This document shows positions 1 to 6,725 of a stretch of DNA of 15,464 nucleotides, one piece after another (the stretch's first letter is position 1; every line of letters begins with the position of its first letter). The position numbers and the translations under genes were made by a program. Below the pieces are notes generated by a model that did no database searches, was not told the DNA's origin, and saw nothing but the letters and a program-made list of their open reading frames with translations. This DNA is from Syntrophales bacterium (GTDB taxonomy: Bacteria > Desulfobacterota > Syntrophia > Syntrophales > UBA2251), in NCBI GenBank assembly GCA_023230905.1, contig JALNWL010000041.1, positions 1 to 15,464 on the forward strand, written 5' to 3'.

Positions 1-987
1 CATACGGCGATCGACGCGATGCCGGCCGTCGCCCGGGCCGGGGTGCTTTTCCTCGGGGCCTACTGGGTCATCACCGACCACTGGTCGCTGGGTTCTCTGT
101 TTGCCTACCAGGCCTATCTCGGGTACGTCTTCGGTCCCGCGCGGGTCCTGGCGACGGCCAACCTTCAAATGCAGGCCGCAATGGCTTCCGTCGACCGGGT
201 GGCCAATCTCTTTGACGTCATTCCGGAACCCGGTGTGGGGGAGGGGATCCCCGTCGAGAAACTCAGGGGCGAGATCACGTTGAGGGGGGTGTCGTTTGCC
301 TATGATCCCGCCCGCCCCATCCTGGAGCGGGTAACCTTTTCCATCCGCGCCGGTGAGCGCGCGGCCATCACCGGCGTCAGCGGCGTCGGCAAAACGACCC
401 TGATCAGTCTGCTGCTGCAGTTTTACCGACCGACGGGGGGCGACATCCTCTACGACGGCCGCCCGGCGAGCGACTTCGATCCGACGTCGCTGCGGCTGCG
501 CCTGGGATACGTTTCCCAGCAGCACATGCTCCTGTCCGGAAGCATCGCCGAGAACATCGCCTATGGAACCCCCGGGGCCTCGGACGCGGAGATCGCACAG
601 GCGGCCGTGACCGCGGGCATCCACGATTTCATCGCCGGCCTTCCTGAGGGGTACCGGACGCCAATCGGCGAGCGGGGTATCCTCCTTTCCGAAGGGCAGA
701 AGCAGCGTCTATGCATCGCGCGTGCCCTGCTCAAGAGCCCCGATGTCATTCTCCTGGATGAACCGGCCGCCGCCCTGGATGGCCAAACGGCACAGACGCT
801 GCTCGCATCCCTCGGGCCTGCGCTGGCGGGCAGGACGGTCATCGTCATTTCCAACGACGAGGAATGGCTGGAGGCGTGCGACCGCGTCCTCTATATCGAG
901 GACCGTCGCCTGTCGGCCGTCGGCGCCCATGCCGAGCTGATGGGTTCGAACGAGGCCTACGCCGCCCTTGTCAGGGGCGCCCCATGA
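1..987 (+). CDS. ABC exporter (fused membrane + ATPase half-transporter), 5' end cut off
   Basis: C-terminal part of an ABC-type exporter; the frame is open from base 1, so the true start lies outside the window. The first ~70 residues are the end of the membrane domain (hydrophobic stretch VLFLGAYWVI). An ATPase domain follows, with Walker A GVSGVGKT, Q-loop GYVSQQ, a signature that reads LSEGQ instead of LSGGQ, and Walker B VILLDEP followed by D-loop AALD. The switch histidine expected after the VIVI strand is replaced by asparagine (ISNDEE, codon 853-855), which is unusual. The domain order is that of lipid, peptide or drug exporters of the inner membrane. The stop overlaps the next start (ATGA), so the nucleotidyltransferase gene is probably co-translated. 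The substrate cannot be read from this fragment; neighbours suggest a peptide or surface-polymer product. Family call is sure, substrate unknown. Confidence 0.93.
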   Translation, partial: HTAIDAMPAVARAGVLFLGAYWVITDHWSLGSLFAYQAYLGYVFGPARVLATANLQMQAAMASVDRVANLFDVIPEPGVGEGIPVEKLRGEITLRGVSFAYDPARPILERVTFSIRAGERAAITGVSGVGKTTLISLLLQFYRPTGGDILYDGRPASDFDPTSLRLRLGYVSQQHMLLSGSIAENIAYGTPGASDAEIAQAAVTAGIHDFIAGLPEGYRTPIGERGILLSEGQKQRLCIARALLKSPDVILLDEPAAALDGQTAQTLLASLGPALAGRTVIVISNDEEWLEACDRVLYIEDRRLSAVGAHAELMGSNEAYAALVRGAP

Positions 988-2183
988 AAACGACGTCATC
1001 GAAAAACCCCCCGCTGCGCCTGATCCAGGAGATTCTTTTCGGGGCGTCGCCTCACCTGCCGGAGGCCGATGACGCATTCTGGCAAGGTTTCGTCGCGCGA
1101 TGTCAGCGCGAGCGCGTGGAGGGATCCGTCTATTATCGTCTCAAGAAAAAAGGTCTCGATGTCGCCTTGCCCGCCTTCTGGCGGGAGAACCTTGCCGGAC
1201 GCTTCCAAAGGAACCTGATCGCCAACCTGACCCTGAAGCACCGTCTCAAGCCGGTCCTGGCCGGATTCAACGCGGCCCAGCTCGACCACCTGCTCCTCAA
1301 AGGCCTGGCCCTCGCGGAATATCTCTACCCCAGCCCGGGCATGCGGGGCATGTCCGATGTGGACCTCCTGGTCCGGAAGGACGAACTCCTCCAGGTGAAC
1401 GCCTGCCTGGAGGCATTGGGATACCGCGCCGTCGACGGCGATGCGGCCGTGGCCCTCGCGAATCCCGAGGGGTATCTCGCCAGCCTGGAATACCACCGCG
1501 CCGATCGGATGCCGCCGATGCTCCACGTCCACTGGCACCCCGTGAACACCTCGGTGCCGGCCGAGGCTTTTGCACCCTTTTTCGACGTCGCTTCCCTTTG
1601 GGAACGGGCCGTCACCGTCCGATTCGATGACGTGGAGACGAAAATACTTTCACCGGAGCATCTGTTGATCTATCTGTGCGAACACGCCCTGAGGGTGAAT
1701 CACACCTTCGACCGGCTGATCCTGGTGTATGACCTCGTTTGTCTGCTCGATACCTTCGCGGGGCGCCTCGACTGGGATGCCGTCGCCCGGGAGGCCGGGG
1801 CGTTTCACCTCTCCGGACTGGTCTACTTCGCCCTTAAGCAGGTGGTACACGATGCCGGTGTGACGTTGCCGGCGGGGATTCTCGATCGGCTGCGTCCCCC
1901 CCGGATCACGTTCGAGCAGCGGATTTTCAGCCTGCTGCAGCGGCGCGGCCTCCGGATCCGGGGCAGCAGTTACCTGCTATACCTGTCCATGAACGAAGGC
2001 CCCGCGAAAAAGATCCTTTTTTTCCTGAGAACCCTCTTCCCGCCGAGGATCATCCAGCGTCAGCGTCGCGGGGCACACGACGCGCACCGCGCCTCGCGGC
2101 TCGAGCGGGCAAGGGTTATCGAGATCGTCGCACATCTCGCGCGCGTCCTGCCCGACCTGCTGAGGGGAAGGTCCGTGGACTGA
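984..2183 (+). CDS. nucleotidyltransferase family protein (PF14907 / NTP_transf_5 type)
   Basis: A 399-residue protein. The ATG at 984 overlaps the exporter stop (ATGA), which decides the start over longer in-frame options upstream. The nucleotidyltransferase core is visible: LLLKGLAL (about residues 103-110), then MSDVDLLV with the two metal-binding Asp at 125 and 127. A His-rich stretch HVHWH lies at 181-185 and a helical region with EHLLIYLCEHAL around 225-236. From memory, this family is uncharacterised biochemically. It is commonly encoded with ABC exporters, PqqD-like and HPr-kinase-like proteins in lasso-peptide or exosortase/polysaccharide loci. The exact reaction is unknown; nucleotide transfer to a small molecule, peptide or protein is the inference. 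The C-terminus (from about residue 345) is strongly basic. Confidence 0.85.
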   Translation: MKTTSSKNPPLRLIQEILFGASPHLPEADDAFWQGFVARCQRERVEGSVYYRLKKKGLDVALPAFWRENLAGRFQRNLIANLTLKHRLKPVLAGFNAAQLDHLLLKGLALAEYLYPSPGMRGMSDVDLLVRKDELLQVNACLEALGYRAVDGDAAVALANPEGYLASLEYHRADRMPPMLHVHWHPVNTSVPAEAFAPFFDVASLWERAVTVRFDDVETKILSPEHLLIYLCEHALRVNHTFDRLILVYDLVCLLDTFAGRLDWDAVAREAGAFHLSGLVYFALKQVVHDAGVTLPAGILDRLRPPRITFEQRIFSLLQRRGLRIRGSSYLLYLSMNEGPAKKILFFLRTLFPPRIIQRQRRGAHDAHRASRLERARVIEIVAHLARVLPDLLRGRSVD

Positions 2184-2210
2184 AACGGGTTGAAAAGTCG
2201 GGAAGACAAG

Positions 2211-2256
2211 CGGACGCAGGGGGTGAGCGGCCTGAAGGACGTCAGCGTCCGACCCC
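2211..2256. terminator. possible hairpin between convergent genes
   Basis: The 76-nt gap between two convergent genes holds GGACG (2237-2241) TCAG CGTCC (2246-2250), a tight 5-bp hairpin. An alternative 7-bp pairing is CGGACGC (2211-2217) with GCGTCCG (2245-2251), and GGGGT (2220-2224) can pair with ACCCC (2252-2256). There is no T-run on either strand, so a classical intrinsic terminator is not supported. It may slow or stop transcription from both sides. Confidence 0.3.
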
Positions 2257-2259
2257 AAG

Positions 2260-3054
2260 CTACATGGAATCCTGAATCACCTTCCGGATGATCTCGACGT
2301 CCAGTTTGGTGTACTTCATGCTGAAGCCGATCAGGAGCGACAGGTCGCAGATGTTGTTGATCTTCCGCGGCAGGCCGTCGGAGTGGCTGAAGATCTCGTC
2401 CATCGCCTCCTGGGTGAACATGTTTTCCGGCCGCCCGGCCTTCTGAAGACGGAAGGCGATGTAGTTTCGGACATCCTCCAGATTCAGGGGATTGAGGTGG
2501 TAGCGGATGAAGATGCGCTGATCGAGCTGCTTGTGTCCGCGGATCTTTTCCCGGAGTTCGGGCTGCCCGATAAGGATCAGATTGAGGAGATAGCGGTCGT
2601 TGAGCTGGAAATTAAGGAGCAGTCGAATCTCTTCGAGGGTTTCCATGGGAATGAGCTGGGCCTCGTCGATAATGATCAGCATCGTCCGGTTGTTCTGGAC
2701 GTTCTGCATCATGCGTTCGTTCAGGACGGTGAGCAGTTCGCTTTTGGCCGTGGCCTGGGTGTTGACGCCGAACTGGAAGAGCATCTCCCTGACGAAATCC
2801 ATGGGTATCAGCGAGGGATTGGTGATGAGCCCAATATCGTAATCCGATTCCGCGAGTTCGCGGATGAAGACGCGGCTCAGGAGGGTTTTGCCGCATCCGA
2901 TCTCGCCGGTCAGCAGCATGGCGCCCTTGTTTCGCTTGACGACATAGAGCAATCGCGCCAGGGCCTCTTCGTGCTCCGTGGAGTAGTACATGAACTCGGG
3001 ATCGGGAACGTTCTCGAAGGGAAACTTCTGCAAACCCCAGTATTCTAAATACAT
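2260..3054 (-). CDS. ExeA/GspA-like AAA ATPase (XrtA/PEP-CTERM-associated ATPase type)
   Basis: A 264-residue P-loop ATPase. The start MYLEYWGL at 3054 is chosen because TGGAGG lies 10 nt upstream and because family members begin with this sequence; the frame is open a little further upstream. Motifs: FPFE..PDPEFMYYS at the N-terminus, Walker A GEIGCGKT (50-57), Walker B IIIDEAQ (127-133), GQPELR (163-168), QR finger (179-180), GLPRKIN sensor-2 (227-233). This matches ExeA of type II secretion and the shorter ATPases of exosortase/exopolysaccharide loci. It ends right after the AAA lid and has neither a transmembrane segment nor a C-terminal peptidoglycan-binding domain. It overlaps the upstream phosphatase gene by 10 nt, so it is the second gene of a two-gene operon. 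Role inferred: energising or regulating assembly or export of a surface structure. Confidence 0.88.
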   Translation of the reverse strand: MYLEYWGLQKFPFENVPDPEFMYYSTEHEEALARLLYVVKRNKGAMLLTGEIGCGKTLLSRVFIRELAESDYDIGLITNPSLIPMDFVREMLFQFGVNTQATAKSELLTVLNERMMQNVQNNRTMLIIIDEAQLIPMETLEEIRLLLNFQLNDRYLLNLILIGQPELREKIRGHKQLDQRIFIRYHLNPLNLEDVRNYIAFRLQKAGRPENMFTQEAMDEIFSHSDGLPRKINNICDLSLLIGFSMKYTKLDVEIIRKVIQDSM

Positions 3055-3500
3055 GTGATCATAGCCTCCACGGAAAGGGAAATCTCGGCGAAGCACAGGC
3101 GATAGTGGAACACGGAGCGACGATAGGGATCGGCGATGTCGCCCAGTTGGATATCGTAATCCGGCAGGTAGGATTTCAGGACTCTCAGCCCGCCGGCGAA
3201 TTCGGGGTATTGCGATTCGATTTTCCGCAATTGCGGCAGCTCCATTGTCAGGACCAGGTCGGCTTCACGGAGGATCTCCCCGGTCAGGAATCGTGAGGCA
3301 TGGCCTTCGTCATCAATGCCGTGTTCGGCCAAAATTCGTCTCGCCGTTGTGTCCGCCGGTGCCCCGTTCATGTTCAGCAGGCCGGCGGAAGACGCCGATA
3401 CCCCGGAAAGGCTCGACCGTCCGAGCCTATGATTGAATATCCGCTCGGCCATGAAGCTGCGTACGATATTGGCGTTACATACAAATAAAACCTTCGTCAC
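3045..3500 (-). CDS. low-molecular-weight protein-tyrosine phosphatase
   Basis: A 151-residue cytoplasmic phosphatase. The catalytic loop CNANIVRS (C8 to R14, CX5R) is at the very N-terminus and the general acid is in ADPY (D124), both as in Wzb/Etp-type phosphatases. Length is normal for the family. The start must be the GTG at 3500: the catalytic Cys is only eight residues in, and no other start codon lies between. No good ribosome site is seen in front of it (only AGGCGG, too far away), so translation may be weak. In bacteria these enzymes usually dephosphorylate a tyrosine autokinase that controls polysaccharide chain export. No kinase is in this window. Its operon partner is the ExeA-like ATPase downstream. 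Confidence 0.9.
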   Translation of the reverse strand: MTKVLFVCNANIVRSFMAERIFNHRLGRSSLSGVSASSAGLLNMNGAPADTTARRILAEHGIDDEGHASRFLTGEILREADLVLTMELPQLRKIESQYPEFAGGLRVLKSYLPDYDIQLGDIADPYRRSVFHYRLCFAEISLSVEAMITCI

Positions 3501-3539
3501 AACCGACCGGAATCCGCCTACAATCGTTTTTGAGGCTGA

Positions 3540-3567
3540 AGTATATACATCTTGCTCGAAAATTCAA
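3540..3567 (-). promoter_or_regulatory. sigma-70-like promoter for the phosphatase-ATPase operon
   Basis: Read on the minus strand: -35 TTGAAT (3567-3562), 16-nt spacer, -10 TATACT (3545-3540). Transcription would start near 3533, about 33 nt before the GTG start at 3500. The AT-rich patch stands out from its GC-rich surroundings. Confidence 0.6.
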
Positions 3568-3632
3568 GCACTTTTCCTCGTTGACTTTTGTGGCCCTTTC
3601 GCCTAAGCACGCAAAGGAACGGGAGACGCTTC

Positions 3633-4607
3633 ATGACCGCACCACCCCTCCTTGAGATTAACGATCTCCGGACTGTCTTCGATACCCCCGCCGGAACGGT
3701 GCGGGCCGTGGACGGGGTCGACCTCGTCCTGGGCCGGAGGGAGACCCTGGCGGTTGTCGGAGAGTCCGGCTGCGGCAAGACCGTCCTGGCCCTGTCCGTT
3801 ATGCGGCTCGTCCCCACGCCCCCCGGCCGTATCGCTTCCGGATCGGTCCTATTCCGGGGCGAGAATCTCCTCGCACTGGATCGGAAGCGGCTGCAGGACC
3901 TGCGCGGCGACCGGATCTCGATGATCTTTCAGGAACCGATGACCTCGCTCAATCCCGTCTTCCGGGTGGGAGACCAGGTCGCGGAGCTCATCCTTCGCCA
4001 CAGAAAGACCACGCGTCGCCAGGCCCTGGATGAGGTGGCCGGATTGTTCCATCGGGTCGGAATCTCCGAAGCGGATCAACGCCTGCGTGCCTATCCGCAT
4101 CAGCTCAGCGGCGGTCTCCGCCAGCGCATCATGATCGCCATGGCGGTAGCCTGCCGCCCCGACCTGATCCTCGCCGACGAGCCGACCACGGCCATGGACG
4201 TCACGATTCAGTCCCAGATCCTCGCCCTGCTCGATCAATTGAAGCGGGAGATGGGAACCTCGCTCATACTCATCACCCATGACCTTGGCGTGGTCGCACA
4301 GATGGCCGAGCGCGTCATCGTGATGTACGCCGGCAAGGTGGTGGAAGAGGCTCCGGCGGAGGTGATGTTCGACACGCCCCGGCACCCTTACACGCAGGGC
4401 CTGCTCGCCTCCCTCCCGCGCCTCGGAACCGACCCCGCGACGCCGCTGCCGATCATTCCGGGACAGGTTCCCAGCCTGTACGATCTTCCCCGGGGATGCC
4501 GCTTTCAGGACCGTTGCCCCGATGTTCGCCCGGTGTGCCGCCAGGAGGAACCGGCGCTGTTGACGCCCTCCCCGGGGGGAACCGTGCGATGCTGGAATTA
4601 CGCCTGA
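3633..4607 (+). CDS. oligopeptide/dipeptide ABC importer ATPase, OppD/DppD type
   Basis: 324 residues, the normal family length. The start ATG at 3633 has GGGAG 7 nt upstream. Motifs: Walker A GESGCGKT (43-50), Q-loop FQEPMTSLNP (99-108), signature LSGGL (158-162), Walker B LILADEP (178-184), D-loop AMD, switch His in ITHD (216). The C-terminal oligopeptide-transporter extension carries four Cys (289, 295, 302, 320). From memory, this pattern binds an iron-sulfur cluster in some OppD proteins. It powers uptake of peptides or related solutes at the inner membrane, paired with the OppF-type ATPase downstream. No permease or binding-protein gene is adjacent, because upstream lies a divergent operon. 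A TTGACT at 3581 could be a -35 box but lacks a good -10. The dipeptide versus oligopeptide versus nickel choice cannot be made here. Confidence 0.93.
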   Translation: MTAPPLLEINDLRTVFDTPAGTVRAVDGVDLVLGRRETLAVVGESGCGKTVLALSVMRLVPTPPGRIASGSVLFRGENLLALDRKRLQDLRGDRISMIFQEPMTSLNPVFRVGDQVAELILRHRKTTRRQALDEVAGLFHRVGISEADQRLRAYPHQLSGGLRQRIMIAMAVACRPDLILADEPTTAMDVTIQSQILALLDQLKREMGTSLILITHDLGVVAQMAERVIVMYAGKVVEEAPAEVMFDTPRHPYTQGLLASLPRLGTDPATPLPIIPGQVPSLYDLPRGCRFQDRCPDVRPVCRQEEPALLTPSPGGTVRCWNYA

Positions 4608-4652
4608 TGATGACCGTGTTCAAGAGATCAACCTGTTTCCGCAAGACTGATT

Positions 4653-4666
4653 CCCGCCCGGGCGGG
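4653..4666. repeat. perfect 14-bp GC palindrome between the two importer ATPase genes
   Basis: CCCGCCCGGGCGGG is its own reverse complement and sits in the 76-nt spacer, about 17 nt upstream of the next start codon. As RNA, a few bases would form the loop of a very stable short stem. It could tune translation of the downstream gene or stabilise mRNA ends; this is not known. Confidence 0.6.
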
Positions 4667-4683
4667 CATCCCTGAGGGACGCG

Positions 4684-5652
4684 ATGCGCGATGTGCTGAT
4701 GGAGATCCGGGGACTGTCGAAGACCTTTCACGTCTCCGGGGGGTGGACCAGGCGCGGTGCCCGCGAGGTCCGCGCCGTCCGGGACGTCACCCTGTCGATC
4801 CGCGCCGGGGAGACCCTGGGGCTGGTTGGAGAAAGCGGCTGCGGGAAATCCACCCTGGGGCGGCTCTGCCTCGCGCTCGAAAAGCCCACCTCCGGTGAAG
4901 TCAGATTCGAGGGCCGCAATATCTTCACCTTGACGAAGCCCAAACGGAAGGCTTTTCGCCGAGCGGTTCAACTGGTTTTCCAGGATCCCTACGCGTCGCT
5001 GAACCCCCGTCGAACGGCGGGCCAGACCGTCATGGAGCCCCTTTTGCTGCATGCCACCGATCCGAGGCTTGTCCCGGAGAACACCCGGAGCATCATGCGC
5101 ACCGTAGGGCTGAGCGAAGAGCAGGCCCAACGTTATCCCCACGAATTCAGCGGCGGTCAGCGGCAACGCATCGGGATCGCCCGGGCGATCGCCCTGAAGC
5201 CGAAACTGATCGTCGCTGACGAGCCCGTCTCCGCCCTGGACGTTTCCATTCAGGCCCAGATCCTGAACCTGATGAAGCAACTCCAGCGGGATTTCGGCCT
5301 AACGTATCTGTTCATCACGCATGATTTCAGCGTCGTCCGCTACATGAGCGACCGAATCGCCGTCATGTACTTAGGACGGATCGTCGAGCTTGCATCGAAC
5401 AAGGCGATTTTCGCGAATCCCCTCCATCCCTACACACGTCTCCTTCACCGCGCGATACCCGTTCCCGATCCCCGCGCAAAGCGCCCCGGGCAGCCGGCGG
5501 AAATCGACGATCATCCCCCCTCTGAAGAAGGGTGCCTGTTTTATCCCCGTTGCCCGGAGCGCTTGGACCGGTGCCGGGAATGGCATCCAACACTCTTCGA
5601 ACCGGAAGCGGATCACCGGGTGGCCTGTATTCGGAAGAAGGGAAGTCTATGA
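4684..5652 (+). CDS. oligopeptide/dipeptide ABC importer ATPase, OppF/DppF type
   Basis: 322 residues, normal length. The start ATG at 4684 has GAGGG 5 nt upstream. Motifs: Walker A GESGCGKS (49-56), Q-loop VFQDPYASLNP (98-108), signature FSGGQ (155-159), Walker B LIVADEP (175-181), D-loop ALD, switch His in ITHD (213). The C-terminal extension has four Cys (284, 290, 297, 315) arranged as in its OppD partner, a probable iron-sulfur or metal site. It forms a heterodimer with the upstream ATPase to drive a peptide-type importer whose membrane subunits are encoded elsewhere. Its stop overlaps the start of the hydrolase gene (ATGA), so the three genes are probably one operon. Confidence 0.93.
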   Translation: MRDVLMEIRGLSKTFHVSGGWTRRGAREVRAVRDVTLSIRAGETLGLVGESGCGKSTLGRLCLALEKPTSGEVRFEGRNIFTLTKPKRKAFRRAVQLVFQDPYASLNPRRTAGQTVMEPLLLHATDPRLVPENTRSIMRTVGLSEEQAQRYPHEFSGGQRQRIGIARAIALKPKLIVADEPVSALDVSIQAQILNLMKQLQRDFGLTYLFITHDFSVVRYMSDRIAVMYLGRIVELASNKAIFANPLHPYTRLLHRAIPVPDPRAKRPGQPAEIDDHPPSEEGCLFYPRCPERLDRCREWHPTLFEPEADHRVACIRKKGSL

Positions 5653-6269
5653 TGGAAGAAGCGGTCTCAATCGATGTCGGCAGCATTCGGATCGAGGGGA
5701 GGATGGCTCACGGAAGGGGCCGGGGAGGCGTGGTCGTTTCCCATCCGCACCCCCAGATGGGCGGCAGTATGGACAACAATGTCGTCGAGGCTGTCTGCGA
5801 AGGCTTTCGGTGTCTCGGTTTTACGACCCTTCGGTTCAATTTTCGCGGCACGGGACGGAGTGAGGGACGGTATGACGGGGGACGTGGCGAACAGGACGAC
5901 CTCCGCGCCGCAATGGATTTTCTGGCCGGCCGCACGTCGGCGCCCCTTCTGCTCTGCGGCTACTCCTTCGGGGCCTGGGTGACGGCCAGCCTTTATGCCC
6001 GCGAGCCTCTCGCGTGTCGCCTCCTACTGGTTTCTCCCCCCATCGATTTCTTGGAAACCCCCTTAGATCCGCTCGCCGAAGGACTGATCGGCGTCATCTG
6101 CGGTGACCACGATACATTCTGTGACGTTCAAGAACTGACGGAGCGTCTCGGACGGATCAACCTTGTGCCTCAGGTTCTGACGGGAACGGATCATTTCTAC
6201 ATCGGCCGGGAAGAGGCGCTCGTCATTGCGATCAAAACTATTTTAAATTCATTCCTCAAAAATGCTTGA
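5649..6269 (+). CDS. alpha/beta hydrolase (COG2945-like)
   Basis: 206 residues. The start is ATG 5649, overlapping the upstream stop, or the adjacent ATG 5652; GAAGGGAAG lies just upstream. The fold is shown by VVVSHPHPQMGGSMDN (28-43), RFNFRGTGRSEG (62-73), the nucleophile elbow GYSFG with Ser106, CGDHD (151-155) supplying the likely acid, and DHFY with the catalytic His182. This is the short, cap-less hydrolase family often annotated as a predicted alpha/beta superfamily hydrolase. The substrate is unknown. Coupling to two peptide-importer ATPases might suggest work on an imported ester or peptide derivative, but that is weak inference. No signal peptide is seen, so it is cytoplasmic. Confidence 0.88.
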   Translation: MMEEAVSIDVGSIRIEGRMAHGRGRGGVVVSHPHPQMGGSMDNNVVEAVCEGFRCLGFTTLRFNFRGTGRSEGRYDGGRGEQDDLRAAMDFLAGRTSAPLLLCGYSFGAWVTASLYAREPLACRLLLVSPPIDFLETPLDPLAEGLIGVICGDHDTFCDVQELTERLGRINLVPQVLTGTDHFYIGREEALVIAIKTILNSFLKNA

Positions 6270-6391
6270 TTTTTGAAAATTATGGTGATACGGGCGAATC
6301 GTCGGGAGTGTCGTGTTGGGTCTATTATTCAGGTTATCCCGGCGGATGGAGCATGCGAGCGTTCGATTATTTAAAAACTGCCTGAAGGGGG

Positions 6392-6438
6392 AGCCATCGG
6401 GGCGCGGATCTTTTGAGTCCGAGGCCGGATGGCTTTTT
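6392..6438 (+). terminator. terminator-like hairpin in the leader of the cold-shock gene
   Basis: AGCCATC (6392-6398) pairs with GATGGCT (6428-6434), followed directly by five T (6434-6438). Inside, CGGAT (6405-6409) can pair with GTCCG (6417-6421). It could end the importer-hydrolase operon. It lies only ~20 nt before the cold-shock ribosome site, so it could equally act as an attenuator or thermosensor. The stem is interrupted, so strength is uncertain. Confidence 0.42.
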
Positions 6439-6440
6439 GA

Positions 6441-6463
6441 TTTCTTGACCAAAGAAAGGAGGG
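6441..6463 (+). promoter_or_regulatory. ribosome site of the cold-shock gene beside an AU-rich stem
   Basis: TTTCTT (6441-6446) can pair with AAGAAA (6452-6457) across a 5-nt loop. The strong ribosome site AGGAGGG (6457-6463) starts at its last base, 7 nt before the TTG start. The stem is weak enough to be temperature dependent. The ribosome site itself is strongly supported; the regulatory reading is inference. Confidence 0.5.
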
Positions 6464-6470
6464 TAAGGCT

Positions 6471-6671
6471 TTGGCAGAGGGGAAAGTGAAGTGGTTCAAC
6501 GAGAAAAAGGGCTACGGTTTCATCGAGAGCGACGAGGGGGGAGACGTGTTCGTCCACTACAGCGCCATTCAGGGTTCCGGTTTCCGAACCCTGTACGAGG
6601 GGCAGCGAATCCGATTTGACATCGAGGAAGGGAAGAAGGGACCGGCTGCCGCCAACGTGCAGACGGTATAG
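6471..6671 (+). CDS. cold-shock protein (CspA family)
   Basis: A 66-residue single cold-shock domain, starting at TTG (6471) with AGGAGGG 7 nt upstream; the TTG yields the standard family N-terminus MAEGKVKWFN. RNA-binding motifs: KGYGFI (13-18, RNP1) and VFVHY (26-30, RNP2). It binds single-stranded RNA or DNA and melts RNA structure in the cytoplasm. The residue order in both motifs is canonical. The 201-nt region in front holds at least two hairpins, as expected of a regulated leader. A TATTAT at 6323-6328 could be a -10 box but has no good -35. A clear terminator follows the gene, so it is probably transcribed as a short separate mRNA. Confidence 0.96.
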   Translation: MAEGKVKWFNEKKGYGFIESDEGGDVFVHYSAIQGSGFRTLYEGQRIRFDIEEGKKGPAAANVQTV

Positions 6672-6691
6672 GCATCATCGAATCATCGAAG

Positions 6692-6725
6692 ACCCCGGGA
6701 GGGCACGCCTGACCGGGGTTTTTTT
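6692..6725 (+). terminator. intrinsic terminator after the cold-shock gene
   Basis: ACCCCGG (6692-6698), a 14-nt loop, CCGGGGT (6713-6719), then a run of seven T (6719-6725). This is the only textbook Rho-independent terminator in the window. It separates the cold-shock gene from miaA, which starts 20 nt later, so miaA would depend on read-through or on a promoter I do not recognise. Confidence 0.88.

Noticed and set aside
864..983. Longer N-terminus for the nucleotidyltransferase inside the exporter gene
   Set aside because: The ATG at 984 overlaps the stop as ATGA and the extension is a shifted reading of the ATPase domain.
2383..3048. 221-codon plus-strand frame opposite the ExeA-like ATPase
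   Set aside because: The minus-strand frame has clear Walker motifs and a good ribosome site; the plus-strand product resembles no family.
3581..3609. TTGACT as promoter of the importer operon
   Set aside because: The -10 region at 17 nt (TAAGCA) matches poorly; noted in the gene entry but not called as a promoter.
4453..5280. Long antisense open frame opposite the importer ATPase genes
   Set aside because: It lies opposite two certain genes, has no ribosome site or recognisable domain, and is a product of GC-rich codon use.
6616..6621. Perfect TTGACA (-35 consensus) inside the cold-shock gene
   Set aside because: No -10-like hexamer at 15-19 nt; the bases encode conserved residues F-D-I of the cold-shock domain.
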